DNA from: an uncultured Flavobacteriales bacterium
GTDB lineage: Bacteria; Bacteroidota; Bacteroidia; Flavobacteriales_D; Parvicellaceae
Direction: 5' to 3'
Assembly (NCBI GenBank): GCA_943788115.1
Contig: CALSPA010000011.1
Location: forward strand, 38,407 to 102,406
Length of the DNA stretch: 64,000 nucleotides
Part shown: piece by piece, positions 55,389-64,000 of the stretch
How the letters are laid out: every line of letters starts with the position of its first letter
Position numbering within the stretch: the stretch's first letter is position 1
The notes under the pieces: generated by a model
What the model was told of the DNA's origin: nothing
What the model saw: only the letters and a program-made list of their open reading frames with translations
Databases searched by the model: none
Program-made: the position numbers and the translations under genes

Positions 55389-56113
55389 TTATTTCTGTTT
55401 TTGTAGTGCTCACTAATTACTATAGATAATGAGTTGCTAAGGTTTAGAGATTCTGCTTTTCCGGCTCCTGGTATAGAAATTTTAGAATTTATTTTTTCAC
55501 TCAATTCATTAGAAATGCCATGAGATTCATTTCCAAATACTATGATAGCTGGATTTTTAAATTGAGTTTCAAATAAAGATTGTCCTTTCATAAATGTACC
55601 ATAGCTTTCATTTTTTGTGTTAGCTAAAAAATCAGAAATATTTAAATAGTGAGGTTGAATTCTAAATACAGAACCCATAGAGGCCATAATGGTTTTAGGA
55701 TTGAAGCTGTCTACACTGTTTTCAGAGCAAATAAGTTGAGAATACCCAAACCAGTCTAATGTTCTTATGATTGTTCCTAAATTTCCAGGATCATTTATGT
55801 TTTCTAAAACAACAATGTTCTTAGAAAAGTCTAAAGTATTTTGTGTGTTGTCAGGTGTTTTTACAATTGCTAAAATTCCAGAATGATTTTTTTGATTTGA
55901 AATTCTTCCTGCGTCTTTATTAGATATTAACGTAGCGTTAGGAAAAGCATTTAAGTTTTCTTCAGTGCAAAAAAAGCTTTCAATTGTAAATTTAGATTCT
56001 AGTAATTCTTGGCAGACTTTAGCCCCTTCTGCTATAAAAAGACCGGTTTCTAATCGTTTCGATTTCCTTTTTAATGAAGAATAAGTTTTTAAATCAGTTC
56101 TACTGAGCGGCAT
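55385..56113 (-). CDS. TrmH/SpoU family RNA 2'-O-methyltransferase
   Basis: A 242-residue SPOUT methyltransferase: an N-terminal substrate-binding domain (SSLKRKSKRLETGLFIAEGAKV, given in part) and the knot domain with VVLENINDPGNLGTIIRTLDWFG (given in part), MASMGSVFRI, IIVFGNESHGIS and IPGAGKAESLNLSNSLSIVI (given in part). It resembles RlmB-type enzymes; which RNA it modifies is not known. Its stop overlaps the end of the FAD gene by 4 bases. Confidence 0.92.
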   Translation of the reverse strand: MPLSRTDLKTYSSLKRKSKRLETGLFIAEGAKVCQELLESKFTIESFFCTEENLNAFPNATLISNKDAGRISNQKNHSGILAIVKTPDNTQNTLDFSKNIVVLENINDPGNLGTIIRTLDWFGYSQLICSENSVDSFNPKTIMASMGSVFRIQPHYLNISDFLANTKNESYGTFMKGQSLFETQFKNPAIIVFGNESHGISNELSEKINSKISIPGAGKAESLNLSNSLSIVISEHYKNRNN

Positions 56114-56118
56114 ATTTA

Positions 56119-56126
56119 TATTTTTG
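56119..56126 (+). promoter_or_regulatory. Possible -7 element of the Omp85 gene
   Basis: TATTTTTG fits TAnnTTTG and ends 25 bases before the TTG start at 56152. A low-complexity AT background makes this a weak call. Confidence 0.25.
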
Positions 56127-56151
56127 TTAAAGAAACGAATAATCTATAAGA

Positions 56152-58638
56152 TTGAAGCAATATTTGTACTTATACCTAACGCTAATATTACTGGGACTTT
56201 TTAGTTCTTGTAAGCTTACAAAGTACGTTCCAGAGGGAGATTATTTATTGACAAAGAGTTCGATTGTGTTTATTAAGGATTCTATTAAAGTTCAAAAAGT
56301 AAATGTTGAACAAATGAATTCCATCTTAAAACAAAAGCCAAATCGTAAAATTTTATTGGGATTTCGTTTTCATTTAAGAATGTATAATTTGTCTAATCAA
56401 AGCAGAATTGAGAAGAAAATAATCAAGAATCAAAATAAAATTGATAAGAAGAATGAGAAGATTAAATTGAAAAATGAAAGAAGATTAGCTAAAAATCCTG
56501 GCTATAAAACTAAAATGTTAGAATCTAGAAAATTAACTTTTGGAGAAAAGCTAAGGTCAGCAGGTGAGGAACCTGTAATTATTGATCAAAGCACTGCTGA
56601 AAAGTCTGCCAAGCAGTTGTCTATTCACCTTATTAATAAAGGATACTTTAATAATGTTGTAACCGATTCGATTGTTTTAAATGAAGACAAAAAGCTTGCA
56701 GAAGTTTTTTTTAATGTGAAGACAGGTAAACCATATACTTACAGGAAAATTAAATATTTGATTAATGACACCTTGTTAACTAGTTTTATAGATTCATTAA
56801 GTATTGAATCATTACTAAAAACTGGTGATAATTTTGATACAGATATTCTTGATGATGAACGTCAAAGATTAACAAATTACTTGTTGAATAATGGGTATCA
56901 TTATTTCAATAGAGATTTCATTTATTATAAAGCTGACACATCACTTTCTGCCTATCAAGTAGATTTAGTCATGGGTGTTCAGAATTATAAATATAAATCT
57001 ACTTTCTCTGATACAGTTCTTGAAAGGTCTCATAAAAGATATAAGATTTCAGAAGTTAATTTTCAGTTGTTTAAGGGCTTCAACCAAAATCCATTAGATA
57101 CTGTTTCAATTAATTATAAAGACATAAAAATTTCATATCATTCAAAGCTAATTTGTAAGCCAGAATTATTGTATAAATTACTCACTTTTAAAAAGGGAGA
57201 CTATTACAATATATTAAATGTTGAATCTACCTATAAAAAGTTAGCAAATCTTGGATTGTTTGAAGAGGTATCTATAAAATTTGACACTTCTAGTGTTGGA
57301 AATGGTTTAGCTGTTTTCATTTCTCTTGTAGAAGCAAAGTCTCAAACTTTCACATTGTCAACAGATGGTACTAACAATGAAGGCTTGTTTGGAATTGAGG
57401 GGAGTTTAAATTATTCACATAAGAATGTCTTTAAGGGTGCTGAGAATTTGTCTATTTCATTAACAGGAGGTTTCGAGTCTCAATTATTACTTACAGGAAG
57501 CAATGATAGTCTTAGTGCGTTAAATTCAATTCTCTTTAATACAATAGAGTTTGGGCCTAAACTTTCATTTACATTACCGAAATATTTATTTATAAATAAA
57601 TTTAAATTTTTAAAAGATCATTCTTCTGGAAGAACAGAGTTTACCGCATCTCTAAATTATCAAGAAAGACCAGATTTTAAACGTTCAATACAAGAGCTGT
57701 CTTTTGGATGGACTATTCATGAAAAGGGTCCTTTTACGTGGCATGTCAATCCTATTCTAATAAGTGCAATTGATATAACCATAGATTCAGCTTCTTTATT
57801 TGGACAACAAATTATAGATCTTAACGATAAATTTATTGCTGCAAGTTTTCAAGATCACATTATTTCTGGGAGCTTGTTTTCTTTTGAATATAACGGACAG
57901 AATGATAAAAAAATTAAAAATGTTTTTTACGTTAAAGCTGTAATTGAAACAGGTGGTGGACTGTTGTATAGAACACATCAATTGTTAAATAAACCTTTTG
58001 ATAATCCTTCTACCAATAGTTATAATTTATTTGGAATTAGATATGCTCATTTTCAAAAGTTTTTCACAGATTTTAGGTATTATATACCTTTAGGTGAAAG
58101 AGGTAAATTGGTTTATAGATTGTCAGGTGGTATAGGTATTCCAAGAGAAAATTTAAAAGAAGCTCTACCATTTGAAAAAAGTTTTTTCTCTGGTGGTGCT
58201 AATGGAATGAGAGCTTGGCGAGCCAGATCTTTGGGCCCTGGATCTTTCTATGACAGCCAAAATAGATTTGATAAGATTGGAGATGTTCAAATAGAAGGGA
58301 ATATTGAGTTGCGTTTTCCTTTAATAAGCTGGGTTGAAGGAGCTTTATTTGTTGATGCAGGCAATGTATGGCTGCTTAATGACGATCCTTTAAGACCTGG
58401 TGGACAATTTTCCAATGATTTTTTAAATGATTTAGCTGTTGGTGGTGGATTAGGGATAAGAATGGATTTAGATTTTTTTGTTATTCGATTAGATTTGGGA
58501 ATACCATTAAGAAATCCTGCCATTCAAATGAATGATTCTTCGTTAGAATTTAAACCTTGGATTTTCCAGAGTTATAAAAACAATGAAAAACGCTTTTTCG
58601 ATTATCAATTTAATTTAGGAATAGGGTATCCATTTTAA
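56152..58638 (+). CDS. BamA/TamA-family (Omp85) outer membrane lipoprotein
   Basis: An 828-residue protein with a lipoprotein signal (LLGLFSSC, Cys20) and KLTKYVPEGDYLLTKSSI. A charged helical insert follows (about 80-125), then several POTRA domains (about 150-405, with AEKSAKQLSIHLINKGYF and LANLGLFEEVSIKF). The Omp85 barrel (about 410-828) contains FFSGGANGMRAWRARSLGPGS (given in part), the conserved strand motif, and LRFPLISWVEGALFVDAGNVW. It probably inserts or exports outer-membrane proteins. The start is TTG at 56152. Lipidated Omp85 proteins are common in Bacteroidetes. Confidence 0.88.
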   Translation: MKQYLYLYLTLILLGLFSSCKLTKYVPEGDYLLTKSSIVFIKDSIKVQKVNVEQMNSILKQKPNRKILLGFRFHLRMYNLSNQSRIEKKIIKNQNKIDKKNEKIKLKNERRLAKNPGYKTKMLESRKLTFGEKLRSAGEEPVIIDQSTAEKSAKQLSIHLINKGYFNNVVTDSIVLNEDKKLAEVFFNVKTGKPYTYRKIKYLINDTLLTSFIDSLSIESLLKTGDNFDTDILDDERQRLTNYLLNNGYHYFNRDFIYYKADTSLSAYQVDLVMGVQNYKYKSTFSDTVLERSHKRYKISEVNFQLFKGFNQNPLDTVSINYKDIKISYHSKLICKPELLYKLLTFKKGDYYNILNVESTYKKLANLGLFEEVSIKFDTSSVGNGLAVFISLVEAKSQTFTLSTDGTNNEGLFGIEGSLNYSHKNVFKGAENLSISLTGGFESQLLLTGSNDSLSALNSILFNTIEFGPKLSFTLPKYLFINKFKFLKDHSSGRTEFTASLNYQERPDFKRSIQELSFGWTIHEKGPFTWHVNPILISAIDITIDSASLFGQQIIDLNDKFIAASFQDHIISGSLFSFEYNGQNDKKIKNVFYVKAVIETGGGLLYRTHQLLNKPFDNPSTNSYNLFGIRYAHFQKFFTDFRYYIPLGERGKLVYRLSGGIGIPRENLKEALPFEKSFFSGGANGMRAWRARSLGPGSFYDSQNRFDKIGDVQIEGNIELRFPLISWVEGALFVDAGNVWLLNDDPLRPGGQFSNDFLNDLAVGGGLGIRMDLDFFVIRLDLGIPLRNPAIQMNDSSLEFKPWIFQSYKNNEKRFFDYQFNLGIGYPF

Positions 58639-58701
58639 TTTATTTTTATGAATAAGAGCTATAATTTTTTAGCTTTGCCCATAAATTATAAAACTAAATA
58701 A

Positions 58702-59778
58702 ATGTCAACTGCTAACTCAAATTCTAAAACTGTAGAAATAATTGGCAATCAAGCAGATAGCTTGCTTAATCATAAGTGTGAAACTATTTCTAAGGACCTT
58801 ATTCATTTACCTGGTCCTGACTTTGTTAGTGATTTATTTTCTCCAAGTAATAGAAACAATCAAGTTCTTAAGAGTTTACAGTCTTTGTACGGTAATGGAA
58901 GATTAGGTGGAACTGGTTATGTATCAATATTACCAGTAGATCAAGGAATTGAACATTCTGGTGGGGCGTCATTTGCTCCTAATCCTATTTATTTTGATCC
59001 TGAGAACATTGTAAAATTAGCTATTGAAGGTGGTTGTAATGCTGTAGCTTCTACTTTTGGTGCGCTTTCATCTGTAAGTAGAAAGTATGCACATAAAATT
59101 CCATTTATAGTAAAGCTTAACCATAATGAAATGTTGACTTACCCAAATACATTCGAACAAATAATGTTCGGTAGTGTCGAGGAAGCTTGGAATATGGGTG
59201 CTACTGCTGTGGGAGCAACAATTTATTTCGGTTCAGAAGATTCTAATCGTCAAATTATTGAAGTCGCTCAAGCTTTTGAAAGAGCTCATGAATTGGGTAT
59301 GGCTACTATTCTTTGGTGTTACTTAAGAAATAGTGATTTTAAAAAGGATGGTGTAGATTACCATGTAGCAACTGACATTACTGCTCAAGCTAATCATTTA
59401 GGTGTAACTATTCAAGCAGATATTATTAAACAAAAATTACCTGAAAACAATGGTGGGTATCCAGCTATTAATTTTGGTAAAACTCACGATAAGGTGTATA
59501 GTGAATTGTCTTCAGATCATCCTATAGACTTGTGTAGATATCAAGTTGCAAACTGTTTTATGGGTCGCTCAGGGTTAATTAACTCTGGTGGAGCTTCTAC
59601 TGGAGATGGTGGTTCTGATTTAACTCAAGCAGTAACAACAGCTGTTATAAATAAAAGAGCAGGTGGTCATGGTTTAATTTCGGGAAGAAAGGCATTTCAG
59701 AAACCTATGAAAGATGGAGTTGAATTATTGAATGCTATTCAAGATGTATATTTAGATTCTTCTATAACTATTGCTTAA
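58702..59778 (+). CDS. fbaB: Class I fructose-bisphosphate aldolase (FbaB type)
   Basis: A 358-residue Schiff-base aldolase of the FbaB/DhnA family: [24 protein letters not shown] (given in part), [49 protein letters not shown] and [19 protein letters not shown] (given in part, the phosphate-binding loop). It serves glycolysis or gluconeogenesis. The start is ATG 58702. A TAGCTTTG box lies at 58670-58677. The accD gene follows 61 bases downstream. Confidence 0.93.
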   Translation: MSTANSNSKTVEIIGNQADSLLNHKCETISKDLIHLPGPDFVSDLFSPSNRNNQVLKSLQSLYGNGRLGGTGYVSILPVDQGIEHSGGASFAPNPIYFDPENIVKLAIEGGCNAVASTFGALSSVSRKYAHKIPFIVKLNHNEMLTYPNTFEQIMFGSVEEAWNMGATAVGATIYFGSEDSNRQIIEVAQAFERAHELGMATILWCYLRNSDFKKDGVDYHVATDITAQANHLGVTIQADIIKQKLPENNGGYPAINFGKTHDKVYSELSSDHPIDLCRYQVANCFMGRSGLINSGGASTGDGGSDLTQAVTTAVINKRAGGHGLISGRKAFQKPMKDGVELLNAIQDVYLDSSITIA

Positions 59779-59839
59779 TAAATCTGTTTTTGTTTTCGAA
59801 TTTTTTATTGTTTAATTTTAACTTATAATTAATAAAACT

Positions 59840-60682
59840 ATGAGTTGGTTTAAAAGAAGTGATAAGGGTATAGTTACCCCAACTAAAGAGAAGAAAGAAA
59901 CTCCTGATGGTTTTTGGTATAAAACTCCAAAGGGAGATATTATAGAAACTACTGAGCTTGAAAAAAACAATTATGTTACACCTGAAGAAGGGTACCATAC
60001 ACGTATTGGCTCAAAGCAGTATTTTGAAATTATTTTTGATAAAAATAAATACCAAACCATTGCTCCGGAATTGGAGTCTGGAGATCCTCTCAATTTTGAA
60101 GATACCAAGAAATATAAAGATAGAATTGTTGCCTCTCAGAAGAAAACTGGATTAAAAGATGCCATGGAAGCTGCATACGGAAAAACAAATGGCCAACCTT
60201 TGGTTGTTGCCTGTATGGATTTTTCTTTCATTGGCGGATCTATGGGTTCTGTAGTAGGTGAGAAGATAGCTAAAGCAATTGATGTTGCTATTGCAAAAGA
60301 GTGTCCTTTTATGCTTATCACTAAATCTGGAGGTGCAAGAATGATGGAAGCGGGATTTTCTCTTATGCAAATGGCTAAAACATCTGCTAAGCTTACACAA
60401 CTTTCTGCAGCTAAGCAGCCCTACATTGCATATTTAACAGATCCTACAACTGGAGGTGTTACTGCATCTTTTGCAATGCTTGGGGATATTAACATTGCTG
60501 AACCTGGCGCATTAATTGGTTTTGCAGGTCCAAGAGTTATTAAAGAAACTATTGGTAAAGATTTACCAGAAGGTTTTCAAACAAGTGAATTCTTATTGGA
60601 AAAAGGATTTTTAGATTTTATTGTAGATAGAACTAAGCTTAAAGAAAAGTTAGAGCAGGTTATTAGAATGTTTAAGAATTAA
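59840..60682 (+). CDS. accD: Acetyl-CoA carboxylase carboxyltransferase subunit beta
   Basis: This 280-residue protein pairs with AccA to carboxylate acetyl-CoA for fatty acid synthesis. It shows [71 protein letters not shown] (given in part), [18 protein letters not shown] and [24 protein letters not shown] (given in part). The N-terminal zinc ribbon is lost: the CPxC pairs read TPKG and TPEE. As I recall, this is typical of flavobacterial AccD. The stop overlaps the next gene in TAATG. Confidence 0.97.
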   Translation: MSWFKRSDKGIVTPTKEKKETPDGFWYKTPKGDIIETTELEKNNYVTPEEGYHTRIGSKQYFEIIFDKNKYQTIAPELESGDPLNFEDTKKYKDRIVASQKKTGLKDAMEAAYGKTNGQPLVVACMDFSFIGGSMGSVVGEKIAKAIDVAIAKECPFMLITKSGGARMMEAGFSLMQMAKTSAKLTQLSAAKQPYIAYLTDPTTGGVTASFAMLGDINIAEPGALIGFAGPRVIKETIGKDLPEGFQTSEFLLEKGFLDFIVDRTKLKEKLEQVIRMFKN

Positions 60683-61209
60683 TGTCTAAGAGCTTTTCTT
60701 TTTTATTTTTCTTATTCTTTAGTGTATCTGTATTTTCTCAGGATTCCTCTCTAATTCACAAGAATTTTTTCAGAAATCAGCAATTTGCAATGACTACGTT
60801 GGGTGTTTGGTCATCAGGTAATTTAATTGTATCTCCCTTGTTGTCCAATAATATTTTTAAAACTGGTTCTTCTTTGAATTCTGAAGATTATTTTCATCAG
60901 ATGAATTTTAACTGGAATATAGTTAATGGTGCAATTGCAGGACTTGGTTATTGGTCTGTTTGCAGAAGAAAAAAGAAATCTTGGAATTTCTCTTCCCTTG
61001 AGCAAGAAAAGAAAAAATTAAAAACTAGTCTTGCTGTAAATATGGGGCTTGATGTTGTTTATATTGTTTCTGGAATTTTGTTAAATAGGGCAGAGCACAA
61101 TTCCTCTTCAAATTCAGAACTAAAAATTGGATATGGAAATTCCCTAATTTTGCAAGGTGGTTTTTTACTAATTTTTGATGGGGTGTTTTTATTTAAAATT
61201 TCAAGGTAA
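60682..61209 (+). CDS. Exported membrane protein, possibly DUF6992-like
   Basis: A 175-residue protein with a signal peptide (ending SVFSQD) and hydrophobic segments near residues 38-56, 80-95, 112-130 and 150-172. Motifs FAMTTLGVWSSGNLIVSPLL and AVNMGLDVVYIVSGILLNRA (given in part) resemble a Bacteroidetes family of small membrane proteins (DUF6992, uncertain). Function unknown. It is coupled to accD by a one-base overlap. Confidence 0.6.
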   Translation: MSKSFSFLFFLFFSVSVFSQDSSLIHKNFFRNQQFAMTTLGVWSSGNLIVSPLLSNNIFKTGSSLNSEDYFHQMNFNWNIVNGAIAGLGYWSVCRRKKKSWNFSSLEQEKKKLKTSLAVNMGLDVVYIVSGILLNRAEHNSSSNSELKIGYGNSLILQGGFLLIFDGVFLFKISR

Positions 61210-61212
61210 TTT

Positions 61213-64000
61213 TTATTGTCTTTCAATTGTAATATATCCACCTTCAAATTCACAGATATTACCACTGTCATTAGAAAATCTAATGGTGGCAAACTCAAAA
61301 CCTCCTCCGTATATTTGATTAGATGTGAGATTTAGTGTGCTCAAAATAGCAGGAGAACTGTCATGAGCTATTTGAACATTCCCACTTCCGTTTACAAAGT
61401 TTGAATAAATGTAAATATCATCTGGAGGATTATTAAAATTCATTACGCAACCTGTCATTTTATATCCAATTGGTATATAGACAGGAATTAGCATGTCGTA
61501 ATGTTGGTATTTTACATTTCCGCCATTATTTCCGAAGCTGTTAACATCATAACTTCCATAATTATAATTATATCCAAAATATGGTTTAACATCAAATGGT
61601 GTTATATAAATATGTTCAGCATCACCATGCCAACCTATTCTAGCATCTCCATTTACATCTAACTTGTAATCTGGATTTATAGTGTTAACACCAACATTTC
61701 CTCCATCATCAACATGAATACCCAAATTCCCTCCGTCATCTTTTATTTGAACTCCTCCTGATGCAGATGCACTTATTGTACTTACATCAATATCATCTTC
61801 TAATGCTATTGTGTTGTTGTTTAAGGAAGAACTACTAATATCATTTCCTGCAGAAAGTGAAGTGTTAGTTTCTGAGTTGGCAATTTGATCATCAACGTAT
61901 TTTTTTGTAGATGCATCTTGATTACTTATAGGATCTGTAATATTCGAGATAATATTTGAATTCATATTTAATGTTCCACTTATAGAGGTGTTACCAACTA
62001 CATCTAGTTTAGTTGATGGAGTTGATGTTCCAATCCCAATATTTCCATTGTAGCCACTGTACATATCATTGTTATTAATTACCCAGTCGTAGTCACTTCT
62101 ACTACTTTCAATTGAAACGTTGTCAATTAACCAGGAATCATCAAAAGCATTACATGTAGTTGAAAATTCAATTTGAAAATTTTCATTCATTCCAGTTGTT
62201 AATTCTATACTTTCATTATTCCAACTGTTTTCAGAAGTATTTAAGTGATCAATGGTGGTAAGTGTAACCCATGTGCTTCCATTGTAGTATTTCAATATTA
62301 AGTCATCTCCATTTTCTAAGGATGAACTACTTCCAGAATAACCTGCTCTATGGTCAAATGATATTCGAATAACATTACAAGATGTTGTATTATATGATGG
62401 TGTTTTAAACCAACTAGAAACTCCTCTTATTCCTACACATTTATTGTTGTTTGGAGAGATATTATAAATCCACACAAAATTTATATCGTTTCTTGACCAA
62501 TCTGTAGGGAAAGTGCAATTATTTGCCGATATGCTAGGGTCGCATGAAGTTTCAGAACTAAAACCTTCATTTATGGAAACATTACAGGCAAGCATTCCTG
62601 ATAAATCTACAGTTTGAGATTGTCCATCAGAAATTCCAATTGTAAGCGTGTTTCCATCAAGATTACTTCCACTTATGTCTTGATGAGAAATGTCATTATC
62701 AACATAATTTTTAGTTGCAGCATCTTGTGCGCTTGATGGGTCTGTTAAGTTGGTTATTTTATTACTTGCTGCACTATTTCCTAATGTTAAAACTTCTTCA
62801 AGTGTTTGACTATCGTTATCAGTAGAGCTAACAACATAGGGGTCTAAAGTTGTACCTGTTCCGCTAACGAAAACGTTTGTTCCTGCACTTACGATTGTTT
62901 CACTGCCATCTGCACTAGATTGATTGTTGTCTACATATGTTTTTACAGCTTGTTCTGTTGGTAATGCGTTATCACTATTACCCGAAAGCGTTCCATCGGT
63001 TGAAAACTCGTTTACACTAGCTCCTGTGTTTAGTTGTAAATTACCTTCTGCAACAATTACATCTCCAAAGCTAGACGTAGATGTAGATGATTTGTTAGCA
63101 TTAAAAGTGATGTTTTTCGTTGTCTCACTAAAGTGTAAATAATCTAAATAATCGCTATTAGTTTCTCCTTGTCTAAAAATTACAGTGCTATTTCCAGTTG
63201 ATGATGCATCTGCTTTTTCATAATTAATGGAGAAACCCATTGTCGTCTGTTCCGCTTGCTGTGTTGGAATTAATAAAGGATAAACTTCCTCTAGAGTATT
63301 GACTTGAGCTACTATTAATCAGCTTTAAGTTTGTTCTGGTACTAGATTCATTTTTAATTCCAAGATCTCCTCTAACGTCTAATTTGTAATCTGGGGTTGT
63401 TGTTCCTATTCCCACTTCTCCATCTTCGTCTATTGTCATTTTAATACTAGGACTCGAAATTTCTCCTGTTCTAAACCTTATTTGATTTACTCCTGCAGTA
63501 AAAGTTCCTGTTTCATAAAGGGCATCAATAGATAATGGTTTTTTATTTGCTTGTCCACTAACTGCTTGTATAATTGCACCAGCAGCACTAGAGTTAATTA
63601 TTTCTGTGTACTGTCTATTTTCTCTTGAAACTCTTAATGTATCTTGGACATCTAAATTCGCTTTAGGGTCATTTAATGAAATCCCTACTTTGCTGCCAGT
63701 AAAATAGAAGGGCTCTCCATTGTCGCTTCCAAAAACAAATTTTTCTAAATTGGTAACTCCTGTATAGAAGTACCTAGTTCCACTATTTTTATATTGAATA
63801 TAGTTCCATGCTGTGACACCATCTTTATTTAATGTAAAAGCTCCATCTTGGTCACTTTTTATTTCTAAATATGAACTTGGGGAGTTTGTTCCAATTCCCA
63901 CCTTACCATTTGCATTGATTACCATTCTCTCAGATCCGTCAGTTTCAAAGTGTATAATGTTATCATTAGATGTTGCTTCGGTTTCTACTTTGGTGTTTCC
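61213..64000 (-). pseudogene. Modular surface protein with tail-fibre-like repeats, one +1 frameshift, partial at right edge
   Basis: The reading is open from the window edge (64000) to 63224, and after a one-base shift to 61213, about 928 residues in all. Removing one base from CCC 63236-63238 joins ...GTDDNGF with SINYEKADASS. At least five repeats of the form GxVGIGTxxPxxKLDV recur (for example KVGIGTNSPSSYLEI, EVGIGTTTPDYKLDV, NIGIGTSTPSTKLDV). There are also ITDPxSxQDAxTKxYVDxxI repeats and a MAM- or jelly-roll-like Cys-containing domain (about 62105-62570). Such proteins are long adhesins or fibre-like surface proteins of marine Bacteroidetes. The N-terminus is outside the window. Confidence 0.72.

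Noticed and set aside
1..64000. tRNA, rRNA, CRISPR, insertion sequence, integrase or defence island
   Set aside because: No clover-leaf-like segment, regular repeat-spacer pattern, transposase, integrase, restriction or toxin-antitoxin gene could be recognised; gaps between genes are all shorter than 300 bases.

Overview
The window is an AT-rich, gene-dense chromosomal segment from a member of the Bacteroidota, most likely a marine or aquatic Flavobacteriales. The grounds are Bacteroidetes-type promoter elements (TAnnTTTG), an almost complete lack of Shine-Dalgarno sequences, type IX secretion parts (PorT beside UbiE, a PorE-like OmpA protein) and cargo, a TonB receptor paired with a DUF4249 lipoprotein, an rpsF-rpsR-rplI operon, and DnaX and AccD proteins without the zinc cysteines found in other phyla (a trait I associate with Flavobacteriia from memory). 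I saw no tRNA, rRNA, CRISPR array, insertion sequence or integrase, and no gene-free stretch longer than 300 bases. The species was not identified.

Layout. 1-3.5 kb: an RND efflux pair (permease cut by the window edge) and a membrane-anchored CotH-like protein. 3.5-10 kb: ribosomal operon, dnaX, def, a TPR lipoprotein, lpdA and an ATP-grasp enzyme. 10-16.5 kb: M61 peptidase, membrane proteins, an eight-helix patatin phospholipase, a DUF389 transporter-like protein and a SUI1 protein. 16.5-25.3 kb: secreted and outer-membrane proteins (T9SS cargo, two TonB receptors, DUF4249), trxB and an unknown lipoprotein. 25.3-34 kb: SpoIIE-type phosphatase, secreted phosphoesterase, M1 peptidase with DUF6702, and a PrsW-like membrane protease. 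33.9-40 kb: menaquinone genes (menE, menC, hotdog thioesterase), a CapD-type sugar-nucleotide enzyme and a glycosyltransferase. 40-48 kb: gcvT, comB, a three-gene set (msrB, ATP-grasp ligase, FGase-DUF1704 fusion), yaaA, hemB and an M42 peptidase. 48-64 kb: TPR and OmpA proteins, an ECF sigma factor with a small membrane protein, ubiE, porT, an FAD enzyme, a TrmH methyltransferase, an Omp85 protein, class I aldolase, accD, and a long modular surface protein that runs off the right end.

How the genes fit together. MenE, MenC and the hotdog protein, with UbiE 16 kb away, cover several menaquinone steps. PorT, the PorE-like protein and the cargo proteins belong to type IX secretion and gliding or surface display. 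MsrB, TrxB and the ATP-grasp/FGase-DUF1704 set suggest thiol and peptide chemistry.

Two sequence-level signals stand out. First, dnaX is split at a run of ten A residues, with the 0-frame codons GAA AAA AAA AAG and a stop six codons later, while the tau-type C-terminus is open in the -1 frame. This looks like programmed slippage making gamma and tau forms. Second, five other genes are broken only by single-base insertions: seven of the nine insertions lie between 15.15 and 18.28 kb, and there are no deletions. That pattern looks more like base-call or assembly error than gene decay. Several core genes also carry TATATTTG or TACATTTG only 4-9 bases before the start codon, which predicts leaderless or nearly leaderless mRNAs.
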